The notes below the pieces were generated by a model, which was not told the DNA's origin, made no database searches, and worked only from the letters and a program-made list of their open reading frames with translations. DNA of 40,781 bases from Pseudomonadota bacterium (GTDB lineage Bacteria; Pseudomonadota; Gammaproteobacteria; Steroidobacterales; Steroidobacteraceae). The stretch is taken from the NCBI GenBank assembly GCA_947449495.1, contig CANFSB010000012.1, positions 1 through 40,781 of the forward strand, in the 5' to 3' direction. The stretch's first letter is position 1. Each line of letters starts with the position of its first letter. The position numbers and the translations under genes are program-made. Of the stretch, positions 17,679 to 31,886 are shown piece after piece.

Positions 17679-18635
17679 ATGTCAGAGCTTTCAGAAAACC
17701 GCGGATTTTTTGCGCGCCTCAAGCAGCGTCTTGGCAGCGGCGCGGCCAAGGTCAGCGGTGGCCTGCGCAGCCTGTTTCGCGGCCGACGCATCGATGCCGA
17801 GCTGCTCGATGACCTTGAGACGCGGCTCATCACCTCGGATGTGGGTGCCGAAGTCACGCAAGGCCTGCTCGAAGACCTGCGCCAGCGCTTGTCGCGCAAC
17901 GAGCTGGGCAATGTCGATGCGCTGATGGATGCACTGCGTGATGACCTGGCGGCCATTCTGGCGCCCTGCGCCAAACCGTTGCACATCGACACGGCGCACA
18001 AGCCCTATGTAGTGATGGTTGTCGGCGTTAACGGCTCGGGTAAGACCACTTCCATCGGCAAGCTCGCCACGCGCCTTGCTGCCGAGGGCCGCTCTGTCAT
18101 GTTGGCCGCCGGTGACACCTTTCGTGCCGCTGCGGCAGAGCAACTGACCATCTGGGCCACCCGCACCGGCGCCCAAATCCACCAGCAGCAGGCCGGCGCA
18201 GATCCAGGTGCCGTAGTGTTCGATGCCTTGCAACAAGCGCGCGCGCGCGGCCTCGATGTGGTGCTGGCCGATACTGCCGGCCGCTTGCACAGTCAGTCGC
18301 ACTTGATGGAAGAGCTCAAGAAGGTCAAACGCGTCATCCAACGGGTCGACCCCACTGCACCACACGAAGTGCTGCTGGTGCTCGATGCCAACCAAGGCCA
18401 GAACGCATTGGCCCAAGCAGTGGCTTTTCATGAGGCCGTGGGCGTGACCGGGCTGGTACTCACCAAGCTCGACGGCACTGCACGCGGCGGTATCGCCGTC
18501 GCCATTGCACGACGCCTTGGTCTGCCGATCCGCTTCATCGGCATCGGCGAGCAAGCCGGTGATTTCGGTCCGTTTGATGCCACCGCCTTTGCCAATGCCT
18601 TGGTGGGCGACAACGGCACAGAAGGCGCCGCGTGA
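17679..18635 (+). CDS. ftsY: signal recognition particle receptor FtsY
   Basis: A 318-residue SRP GTPase that docks ribosome-nascent chain complexes at the inner membrane. NG domain motifs in order: GVNGSGKTT (G1), DTFRAAAAEQL, VLADTAGR (G3), TKLDGTARGG (G4). The long acidic A domain of E. coli FtsY is missing; a short N-terminal helix FFARLKQRLGSG probably provides membrane contact, as in many short FtsY forms. No good Shine-Dalgarno is seen before the ATG. It overlaps ftsE as GTGA. Confidence 0.96.
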   Translation: MSELSENRGFFARLKQRLGSGAAKVSGGLRSLFRGRRIDAELLDDLETRLITSDVGAEVTQGLLEDLRQRLSRNELGNVDALMDALRDDLAAILAPCAKPLHIDTAHKPYVVMVVGVNGSGKTTSIGKLATRLAAEGRSVMLAAGDTFRAAAAEQLTIWATRTGAQIHQQQAGADPGAVVFDALQQARARGLDVVLADTAGRLHSQSHLMEELKKVKRVIQRVDPTAPHEVLLVLDANQGQNALAQAVAFHEAVGVTGLVLTKLDGTARGGIAVAIARRLGLPIRFIGIGEQAGDFGPFDATAFANALVGDNGTEGAA

Positions 18636-19285
18636 TCCGCTTCGACCGCGTCTACAAGCGTTATCCCAACGGTCGCGAGGCGCTCTCGTCCGTCAGTTTC
18701 GATATTGGCGCAGGCGAGATGGTGTTTCTGACCGGCCGCTCCGGCGCCGGCAAAAGCAGTGTATTGCGCCTCATCACTTTGCTGGAGCGCCCGACCCGCG
18801 GCCTGGTCAATGTGCTGGGTCACGACACCCAACGCGTTAGCGTCTCGAAAGTGCCCTCGTTTCGCCGGCAAGTGGGCATGGTGTTCCAGGATCACCGGCT
18901 GCTGGCCGAACGCAGCGTGTTCGACAACGTTGCCCTGCCACTGGTGGTGGCCCATACACCGCTGCGCGAGACCGACAAACGCGTACGCGCGGCACTGGAT
19001 CAAGTCGGCCTACTCGATCGCATTCAGGCACTACCGGGCGAGTTATCTGTGGGCGAGCAACAACGCATCGGCATTGCACGAGCCATCGCGCCGCGACCAG
19101 CGCTGATCGTCGCCGACGAACCCACTGGCAACCTTGATCCGCAGCTCTCGCGCGAGATCCTCGGCCTGTTCTGCCGCCTGCGTGATGCGGGCTCTACGCT
19201 GGTCATCGCCAGCCATGACATGGCACTGGTCAACGAATCCGGTGCGCGGCAGATCCACCTCGACGGCGGCCGGGTGATCTCATGA
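18632..19285 (+). CDS. ftsE: cell division ATP-binding protein FtsE
   Basis: A 217-residue ABC ATPase that with FtsX links the divisome to peptidoglycan hydrolase activation. Walker A is GRSGAGKS, the Q-loop is in VFQDHRLL, Walker B is LIVADEPTGNLD and the H-loop is ASHD. The ABC signature reads LSVGEQQR, with Val where most FtsE have Gly; the same change occurs in active eukaryotic ABC ATPases. GTG start overlapping ftsY, and an ATGA overlap into ftsX. Confidence 0.96.
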   Translation: MIRFDRVYKRYPNGREALSSVSFDIGAGEMVFLTGRSGAGKSSVLRLITLLERPTRGLVNVLGHDTQRVSVSKVPSFRRQVGMVFQDHRLLAERSVFDNVALPLVVAHTPLRETDKRVRAALDQVGLLDRIQALPGELSVGEQQRIGIARAIAPRPALIVADEPTGNLDPQLSREILGLFCRLRDAGSTLVIASHDMALVNESGARQIHLDGGRVIS

Positions 19286-20196
19286 TCGGCTGGCTGTCGC
19301 GTCATCTGCAGGCCTTGGTGTTCGCACTAGGCAGGCTCGCGCGGGCGCCCGTGGCCACCTTATTCACAGCGGTCGTCATCGCCATCGCACTGGCGCTGCC
19401 AGCCGGCTTTCTACTGCTGACGCACAGCGTGCGCGATGTGGCCGGTAACGCCACCACCGTCGATTTGACCGTCTATTTCAAACGCGAGGTGCCGCTGGAA
19501 TCGGTGCAGCAGCTGGCCGCACACCTGCGCCAGCGCAACGGCATTGAATCCGTCGCGGTCATCACCGCAGACGATGCTTTGGCGCTGATGCGCAAGGACA
19601 GCAGCCTCGCCGAAGCGCTCGGCGCACTGCCCGACAATCCGCTGCCCCATGCGTTGTCGATCCACCCAGCCGCTGATGCCAGCAGCAGCACTTCGCTCGG
19701 CGCGCTGCGGCAATACCTGACAGCCTGGCCCGAGGTGGAGCTGGTACAGCTCGATAGCGACTGGGTGCGCCGTCTGGATGCCATCCTGCTGCTGATGCAA
19801 CGCATCACGCTGGGCATCGGCACGTTGCTGGGTTTCGGCGTGTTGGCCGTAATCGGCAACACCATCCGGCTCGAGATCAACGGCCGTCGCCAAGAGATCG
19901 AAATCACCCAGCTGGTGGGCGGCAGCGCCGCGTTTGTGCGCCGACCCTTCCTCTACACCGGCGCACTGTATGGGCTGCTGGGCTCACTGCTGGCGGCCGG
20001 CATCGTGCATACCGCCGTGGCGCTGGTGGCAGGGCCAGTCGACCAGTTGGCCCGCTCCTATGGCAGCCAATTCGCGCTGCAGCCGCTCGGTGGCCAGGGC
20101 CTGGGCCTGATGCTGGCTGTGGGAGCCCTGCTGGGGCTGGCCGGCGCCTGGCTAGCGGCAGCACGTCACATTTCCAGGCTGCAACCTAGGGCCTGA
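19282..20196 (+). CDS. ftsX: cell division permease-like protein FtsX
   Basis: A 304-residue inner-membrane protein of the FtsEX complex. Hydrophobic segments lie near residues 25-50, 175-200, 230-255 and 270-295, with a large periplasmic loop after the first, as in FtsX. That loop recruits EnvC-like activators of amidases in characterised systems. The conserved segment RLEINGRRQEIEITQLVGGSAAFVRRPFLYTGALYG is diagnostic. Start ATG overlaps the ftsE stop. A short gap with a CIRCE element separates it from rpoH. Confidence 0.95.
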   Translation: MIGWLSRHLQALVFALGRLARAPVATLFTAVVIAIALALPAGFLLLTHSVRDVAGNATTVDLTVYFKREVPLESVQQLAAHLRQRNGIESVAVITADDALALMRKDSSLAEALGALPDNPLPHALSIHPAADASSSTSLGALRQYLTAWPEVELVQLDSDWVRRLDAILLLMQRITLGIGTLLGFGVLAVIGNTIRLEINGRRQEIEITQLVGGSAAFVRRPFLYTGALYGLLGSLLAAGIVHTAVALVAGPVDQLARSYGSQFALQPLGGQGLGLMLAVGALLGLAGAWLAAARHISRLQPRA

Positions 20197-20207
20197 CTCG
20201 GGGACTG

Positions 20208-20234
20208 TTAGCACTCGGCACAGAGGAGTGCTAA
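20208..20234. promoter_or_regulatory. CIRCE element (HrcA operator) upstream of rpoH
   Basis: TTAGCACTC, nine bases, GAGTGCTAA: an exact match to the CIRCE consensus. HrcA repressor binds this inverted repeat at chaperone operons and releases it on heat shock. It lies 37 bp before the preferred rpoH start and 11 nt after the ftsX stop, in the only gap of the ftsYEX-rpoH cluster. The hrcA gene is not in the window. Confidence 0.93.
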
Positions 20235-20271
20235 ACTGCAGGGCATGGCATCTTCTTCAGGAGACACCACC

Positions 20272-21159
<888 letters not shown>

Positions 21160-21177
21160 AATGTACCCCGGCAACTA

Positions 21178-21207
21178 TCGTGGCTTGCCACGAGATGTTG
21201 TTTTTTT
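21178..21207 (+). terminator. rpoH terminator
   Basis: TCGTGG-CTTG-CCACGA, a 6-bp stem with a tetraloop, begins 18 nt after the rpoH stop. GATGTTG and then seven T follow. The T-run is somewhat far from the stem, so read-through is likely. Confidence 0.55.
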
Positions 21208-21483
21208 ACACGGGTGTATTTTTTTAGAAACAGATGTACAGTCGACCTCGGTTGCACCTGGCTGACTTTTTCGAAAGAAATGCCGGAGCGATCGGGTGGA
21301 CACGGCAAGCCTGACCCTATTTGTGCCAGGCCGGGAACGAAATACGCGCGAATAAACGCGTGGGCAGAGCAAATTTGCCGCCGGGCGCAAGCCTGACGAT
21401 TCCCACCGGTGCCTTTTTTGGCCGTCCATATGCAGCGCGCAAGCGACTGCAACCCGACCGATCCGTGTCATACAAGCAACTAC

Positions 21484-21511
21484 AAGACCCGCCTCGTGCG
21501 GGTCTTTTTTT
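21484..21511 (+). terminator. strong intrinsic terminator, plus strand
   Basis: AAGACCCGC, loop CTCGT, GCGGGTCTT, then a continuous run to seven T in total. This is a textbook Rho-independent terminator on plus. On minus, where the PAP2 gene ends 19 bp away, the tail is TTGTAGTTG and weaker. Confidence 0.85.
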
Positions 21512-21530
21512 GCCTGTCGTCAGCCGAGCC

Positions 21531-22235
21531 CTACCAAACCACGGCAAATCGCAGTGTCGGCACCGCACGCCCGCGCGCATCCGGCAGCAGTGTCAGGCCC
21601 ATATCCGCGCCACCTTGCGAGCTGTTGTCGTCGTCACCCAGTGCAAACGGCTTGCGGGTGACAGGCCCCCACTGCCCATAGCCAGCCATAGCAGCCATCG
21701 CGGCAGCAGGCACTGCAACAGACACCGCATCGTTACCGTGACCGACTGCTTGCGAACCTGCCCAAGCAAGCAGCGTGCTGGCGGCAACATCTCGCACATG
21801 GTGACGCTGTTCAGCGATGCGGCTAAAGCCCACCGTGGTAGCCAACGCCACAGCTGGCAAACCCATGCTGTTGCCATAGCGGCTCTGCAAACCCATCGCA
21901 CCACACATCGCCGCAGCGGTGTGACCGGATGGAAAACTGTGCGTACCGCCATCGGGCCTACGCCCCAATGCAGTGTTGTTGAGCAAGGCCTTGAACAAGT
22001 GCGCACTGCCAATGGTCAACGCACAACCACCAGCCACCTGGCGAAAGCCTTCGCTGTCGTGACGTGCAAGCGTTACCCCTGCTGCACCCAACGGCAGCAA
22101 GTACTGCATCGCATCACCATAGATGCCGAAGACTGACTCGTGAGCATCGGGCTTGAACGGGTTGCCATCGGCGTGACAGGGCAGCATGACCAGCGCCAGC
22201 AGCAGCGCTGCTGCCGCGCGCAACGCCACACTCAT
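21531..22235 (-). CDS. exported PAP2-family phosphatase
   Basis: A 234-residue protein of the PAP2/acid phosphatase superfamily. The signal sequence MSVALRAAAALLLALVMLPCHA suggests a periplasmic or membrane-attached product. The three phosphatase motifs are present: KALLNNTALGRRPDG, the PSGHT motif in SFPSGHTAAA, and SRIAEQRHHVRDV with the nucleophilic His. The substrate is probably a lipid or small phosphomonoester but is not shown. The ATG overlaps the upstream stop as ATGA, so it is cotranscribed with the cysteine-cluster gene. Confidence 0.87.
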   Translation of the reverse strand: MSVALRAAAALLLALVMLPCHADGNPFKPDAHESVFGIYGDAMQYLLPLGAAGVTLARHDSEGFRQVAGGCALTIGSAHLFKALLNNTALGRRPDGGTHSFPSGHTAAAMCGAMGLQSRYGNSMGLPAVALATTVGFSRIAEQRHHVRDVAASTLLAWAGSQAVGHGNDAVSVAVPAAAMAAMAGYGQWGPVTRKPFALGDDDNSSQGGADMGLTLLPDARGRAVPTLRFAVVW

Positions 22236-22834
22236 CGCAGCAACTCATCCACGGTATGGCCCGGCGAACCCAGCACCGGCAGCGGCTTGCACTGCTGATA
22301 CCACTGCAACTCTGCAGTCAGCGCTTCACGCCACGGCTTGCCTGCGGCATCGTGACGACCACAGCCCACACAGCTGACATAGCCCGGATAGTCTTTGCTG
22401 CGATGTGGATCCTGCTTGGCGTCTGGCGAGGGCGGTCGCGCCACACCGCGCGACTCATGCAGCGGGAACATCCAACATACCGACGGCTTGAAGGTCCACG
22501 GATGCTGGCCGCGTGCGCGACCGAGCTTCTCGAGTTCACAAAAGCCTTGGGCATCGCCGAACACACAGCGCGTGCGGGTGAAGTGCGCGGGGAAGTCGGG
22601 GCTTTCATAGTGCTGCGGGCGCGTGGCTGTTTTGCGACCCAGATGCTCGCCCTGAAACCAGCCCTCGACAATGAACTCCTGCGGCAGATGCGCCTTGAGT
22701 GCAGGGACTCTTTCGACCAGTTCGCGCAGAAAGGCTTCTTCCTGCGGTTCGAGATACACACCATCGTGGCAACACATGGCCTCACAGGCCGTGACGTCAC
22801 ACACTGCGAGTTTGAGTTCCTGCTTGCCGGCCAT
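22232..22834 (-). CDS. cysteine-cluster protein (YkgJ/DUF3109-like)
   Basis: A 200-residue cytoplasmic protein rich in cysteine. The N-terminal block KLAVCDVTACEAMCCHDGVYLEPQEEAFL has Cys12, 17, 21 and 22, and more Cys lie at TRCVFGDAQGFCEL, SVCWMFPL and SCVGCGR. The pattern is that of the DUF3109/YkgJ zinc- or iron-chelating group. I start at MAGKQELKL with AGGAG 7 nt upstream; the frame stays open 11 codons further, without a ribosome site. Biological role unknown. Confidence 0.75.
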   Translation of the reverse strand: MAGKQELKLAVCDVTACEAMCCHDGVYLEPQEEAFLRELVERVPALKAHLPQEFIVEGWFQGEHLGRKTATRPQHYESPDFPAHFTRTRCVFGDAQGFCELEKLGRARGQHPWTFKPSVCWMFPLHESRGVARPPSPDAKQDPHRSKDYPGYVSCVGCGRHDAAGKPWREALTAELQWYQQCKPLPVLGSPGHTVDELLR

Positions 22835-22884
22835 CGTGCGCTCCTGTGCAATGCTCGCACTGTACACCGACCGTGGGGGTTACC

Positions 22885-23868
22885 TTGGACACGACCTGCT
22901 CAATCCTACTTGCCGGACTGCGGCTGCTGTGCGGCCCAACCGGCGTAGAAGACCTGGTACGGCTGGAAGGTACACCGTGGCTGGTGGGCAGTGGCATGGC
23001 CGAAGCCAACGTCGCCGGGCACGTACACCTGATCAACAGCCGCACCCGCCAATGGCAGGTTGCCTATCCGGGCGTCACCGCCAACGCAGCACCTGATGCC
23101 AAGCGCTTCCCCGGTTGCAGCAGCGAGCCGGATGCGGCCAAGTTCGGTGCTCATGGCATTGCTGTGCATCGCAGCCGCAACGGCCGGCTTGAACTGCTCG
23201 CGGTAAACCATGGCCGCGAGGCGATCGAATACTTCAGCATCGAAATCGGCAATGACGCGCCACGTTTGCATTGGATCGGCTGCGTGATGATGCCTGCTGA
23301 TGCGTCGATCAACTCGGTTGCCGCCTTGCCCGATGGTGGCTTTGTCGCCACGCAGTTCTATACCCCCAGCCAAGGTGGCATGGCGCTCATTCAAAGCGGC
23401 GCCCTCACTGGCGGCGTGTTCGAGTGGCATCCGGGCAAAGCTGTTACAGCCATCGACGGCATCCGCCTGTCGGGTGCCAACGGAATCGAAGTGGCTGACG
23501 GCGGCAAGCTGCTGTATGTCGCAGCTTGGGGTGGCCGCGAAATCCTGCGCATCGATCGCAGCAAGCCCGCGCTACAGATCCAGCGCATCGCGGTGGACTT
23601 TGCGCCCGACAACCTGCGCTGGTCTGCAGACCATCGTAGCCTGCTGGTTGCAGGCCAGATCTTTGCGCCAGGCGGCGGCAGCCCAGTGAAACTAGAAGGC
23701 TGGAAGGTGTTGCGACTCGATGCTCGCACTCTTGCGCCCACTGCAGTGGCTGCCGGTGACGCCAACTCACCGATGCAGGGTGTAAGCGTTGCGGTAGAAG
23801 TGGAGGATCAGCTGTGGATAGGTCCATTCCGCGGTGATCGCATCGCCAGCCTGCAGCTTGCCAAGTGA
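22885..23868 (+). CDS. SMP-30/gluconolactonase-like beta-propeller protein
   Basis: A protein of about 327 residues with six-bladed propeller features: FGAHGIAVHRSRNGRLELLAVNHG, SINSVAALPDGGFVATQFY, and SGANGIEVADGGKLLYVAAWGG, followed by DNLRWSADHRSLLVAGQ. The blades resemble SMP-30/paraoxonase-type lactonases and esterases, which use calcium; the ligands Asn in NSVAAL, Asn in ANGIEV and Asp in DNLRWS are in the expected positions. The start is uncertain: TTG 22885 has GGGGG 5 nt upstream, ATG 22846 has none. No signal peptide is clear. It diverges from the cysteine-cluster gene and is followed by trmO. Confidence 0.7.
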   Translation: MDTTCSILLAGLRLLCGPTGVEDLVRLEGTPWLVGSGMAEANVAGHVHLINSRTRQWQVAYPGVTANAAPDAKRFPGCSSEPDAAKFGAHGIAVHRSRNGRLELLAVNHGREAIEYFSIEIGNDAPRLHWIGCVMMPADASINSVAALPDGGFVATQFYTPSQGGMALIQSGALTGGVFEWHPGKAVTAIDGIRLSGANGIEVADGGKLLYVAAWGGREILRIDRSKPALQIQRIAVDFAPDNLRWSADHRSLLVAGQIFAPGGGSPVKLEGWKVLRLDARTLAPTAVAAGDANSPMQGVSVAVEVEDQLWIGPFRGDRIASLQLAK

Positions 23869-23877
23869 TGCACTGAC

Positions 23878-24669
23878 TTGAGTGATACAGCATCAACGCT
23901 AACGCTCACGCCCATTGGCGTACTGCGCTGCGAGCAAGTAGACAAAGTGGATGCGCCGCGTCAACCCGCGGCGGCCACACAGTTACACGGCATCATTGAA
24001 CTGCTGCCGGGCTGCAACTATGAACATGCACTAGAGGATCTGGCCGGCTGGGAGCGCATCTGGGTGCTGTTCTGGTTTCATCACAACACGGGCTGGCGAC
24101 CCAAAGTGTTGCCACCGCGTAGCGACAGCGGCCGCAAAGGTGTGTTTTCCACACGCTCACCGCACCGTCCCAATCCCATTGGCCTATCGGCACTGCGCTT
24201 GCTCAAAGTAGAGGGACTGCGGGTCCATGTGCAGGATGTGGATCTGGTGGACGGCACACCGGTGCTCGACATCAAACCGTATGTGCCCTACACCGATGCG
24301 TTTCCCGATGCACAGGGCGGCTGGTTGACAGCAGATCCGGTAGCCGCCTGGGACGTCGTGTTCAGCGCACAGGTAGAGGCGCAGCTGCAGTGGTTAGCCG
24401 AGCGCGGCTCGTTGCCACTGCGCGAACGCGCACAGGCTGCTTTGTCGTTGGGGCCGCAGCCGCATCCGTACCGGCGCATCAAACGCATTGCCGATGACAC
24501 GCTGCAACTGGCGGTCAAAGACTGGCGATTAGAGTTTCGCGTCAGCGATCGGCTGATCAGCGTGCAGGCGGTGCGCAGCGGCTATGTGGCTGCGCAGTTG
24601 GCTCGTGCCAGCACCGGCAGCGATGACCCGCGTCAATTACATCGGCAGTTTGTCGCCGCCTGGCCTTAA
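23878..24669 (+). CDS. trmO: tRNA (N6-threonylcarbamoyladenosine37-N6)-methyltransferase
   Basis: A 263-residue TrmO/TsaA-family enzyme that adds a methyl group from SAM to t6A37 of tRNA-Thr. Signatures: GIIELLPGCNYEHALEDLAGWERIWVLFWFH, STRSPHRPNPIGLSALRL and VDGTPVLDIKPYVPYTDAF. The C-terminal domain (from about residue 175) is also present. The first possible start is TTG 23878, 9 nt after the previous stop in the same frame, with no visible Shine-Dalgarno; translation may depend on coupling. Confidence 0.92.
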   Translation: MSDTASTLTLTPIGVLRCEQVDKVDAPRQPAAATQLHGIIELLPGCNYEHALEDLAGWERIWVLFWFHHNTGWRPKVLPPRSDSGRKGVFSTRSPHRPNPIGLSALRLLKVEGLRVHVQDVDLVDGTPVLDIKPYVPYTDAFPDAQGGWLTADPVAAWDVVFSAQVEAQLQWLAERGSLPLRERAQAALSLGPQPHPYRRIKRIADDTLQLAVKDWRLEFRVSDRLISVQAVRSGYVAAQLARASTGSDDPRQLHRQFVAAWP

Positions 24670-24696
24670 GCGACCGTCAGCGGTTTAGAACCGACC

Positions 24697-25620
24697 TCAG
24701 ACTTCGTCGGGCCAATACAAGCGCATCGGGTTGGCGACCAGCAGCTTGTGCTGCAACTCGGCCGTGACGGCTATCTGCGGGATGAAGTCCACCAGCAAGC
24801 CATCATCTGGCATGTGGTCTTTGAGGTTGGGGTGCGGCCAGTCGGTGCCCCACAGCACGCGGTCCGGGAACTCCTCGACTACGCGGCGCGCAAACGGGAT
24901 CACGTCCCGGTAAGACGGCTGCGCTTGGCCCGGCAGTGCGCGCGGACCAGCGATGGACAGACGTTCGGGGCAAGTGACCTTGCTCCACACGTTCTGATGC
25001 TCGCGCATGAACTTCAAAAACAGTTGGAACTCGGGGCCGTCAACAGGCTTATCGACATTAGGGCGGCCCATGTGATCGACCACCACAGTAGTGGGCAGTG
25101 CCGTAAAGAAATCCCACAGCTCGGGCAGATCCACCGCCTCGAAATAGATGACCACATGCCAGCCCAACGCACCGACGCGCGTGGCGATCTCCAGCAGTTC
25201 ATCTTTGGGCGTGAAGTCGACCAAGCGCTTCACGAAGTTAAAGCGCACACCACGCACGCCGGCCGCATGCAACTGCTGCAACTCTGCATCGGTGACGCTG
25301 CGACGCACCGTGGCCACACCGCGCGCCTTGCCACGGGATGCCAGGCAGGCATCGACCATGGCACGGTTGTCGGCGCCGTGGCAGGTGGCCTGCACGACAA
25401 CATTGCGCGCAAAGCCCAGCTGATCCCGCAGCGCATACAGCTGCGCCTTGGAGGCATCGCAGGGCGTGTACTTGCGCTCCGGTGCAAACGGAAACTCGCT
25501 ACCCGGACCAAACACATGACAGTGCGCATCGACCGCGCCGGCAGGCAACACAAACTTTGGCTTGGACGGCCCTTGGTACCAGTCGAGCCAGCCCGCGGTC
25601 TTGGTGAACACTTCAGACAT
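24697..25620 (-). CDS. 2-pyrone-4,6-dicarboxylate lactonase-like amidohydrolase
   Basis: A 307-residue amidohydrolase-fold enzyme closely resembling LigI, which opens 2-pyrone-4,6-dicarboxylate in lignin-aromatic degradation without needing a metal. Visible residues: HCHVFGP (His33, His35), KYTP (Tyr51), QATCHGADN, GVRGVRFNFVKRLVD (Arg123, Arg126) and GTDWPHPN (Asp260). These match the substrate-binding and catalytic positions of LigI. No other lig or protocatechuate gene lies nearby, so the true substrate may be a related lactone. It lies 17 bp behind gltD and could be read through from gltBD. Confidence 0.8.
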   Translation of the reverse strand: MSEVFTKTAGWLDWYQGPSKPKFVLPAGAVDAHCHVFGPGSEFPFAPERKYTPCDASKAQLYALRDQLGFARNVVVQATCHGADNRAMVDACLASRGKARGVATVRRSVTDAELQQLHAAGVRGVRFNFVKRLVDFTPKDELLEIATRVGALGWHVVIYFEAVDLPELWDFFTALPTTVVVDHMGRPNVDKPVDGPEFQLFLKFMREHQNVWSKVTCPERLSIAGPRALPGQAQPSYRDVIPFARRVVEEFPDRVLWGTDWPHPNLKDHMPDDGLLVDFIPQIAVTAELQHKLLVANPMRLYWPDEV

Positions 25621-25637
25621 CTGCTTTCTCCGTGCCG

Positions 25638-31522
<5,885 letters not shown>

Positions 31523-31886
31523 CAGACATCCCTTTGGGGCAGGCACGTTCACTAGCGAGGATAAAGCCCCCACTAGACGTCCCACCCATGCCAAACCGAG
31601 CTACCGCTACCGGCAGAAATGAGAACCGCAGGCCTGCTGGCCGCGCGCGGGACTGGCAGGCCAGTACCCGGGCAAGGCGCGGCGCCAGCGCCACGCAGGA
31701 AGCCAATCATACTAGCCCAAGGCGGGGGGTCAATTTGACACGCTGGGCGCGAGGCAAAAAAAAATGCCTCCAGCTATTGCATCTGGGGCGCTGTGGTCTT
31801 AACTTCGCGCCGCGTTGCGAGGTGTGGTGCCGCTCGTGACGTCCAGAAATGGTTGTCAGGACCCCGTTGGAGGTGGCTCGACTTTA
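31523..31886. other. 364-bp divergent intergenic region between gltB and unknown gene
   Basis: It holds a gltB promoter and its leader of about 175 nt, GC-rich inverted repeats in that leader (CTGGCAGGCCAG around 31653), a GAGGCA-A8-TGCCTC hairpin (31751-31770) and the upstream region of the small plus-strand gene. A perfect TTGACA stands at 31735-31740 on plus but lacks a -10 at the right distance. No gene is seen in it. Confidence 0.6.
31706..31733 (-). promoter_or_regulatory. sigma-70 promoter of gltBD
   Basis: On minus, TTGACC (31728-31733) and TATGAT (31706-31711) are 16 bp apart, 5/6 matches to both boxes. Initiation near 31699 would leave about 175 nt of leader before gltB. The -35 box abuts a TTGACA on the other strand, forming a near-palindrome. 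Confidence 0.75.

Larger units (their letters stand above)
21160..21530 (+). other. 370-bp gap behind rpoH: two terminators, possible small RNA
   Basis: No convincing protein gene is seen on either strand. The region holds a hairpin with a T-run just after rpoH, a second T-run at 21219-21225, an 11-bp direct repeat GCAAGCCTGAC (21305-21315 and 21387-21397), a GCAAATTTGC palindrome, a T6 run at 21414-21419 and a strong plus-strand terminator at 21484-21511. A plus-strand transcript must reach that last terminator, either a long rpoH 3' UTR or a separate small RNA. No known RNA family was recognised. Confidence 0.4.

Noticed and set aside
21290-21420. Possible cyclic-di-GMP (GEMM) or FMN riboswitch, from CACGGCAAGCC / GGGCGCAAGCC and ATTCCCACCGG
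   Set aside because: The conserved cores are incomplete and out of order, and the next gene downstream is on the other strand, so there is nothing to regulate.
31735-31740. Consensus -35 TTGACA on plus as promoter of the 126-residue gene
   Set aside because: No -10 box at 15-19 bp; the spacing falls in a run of A.
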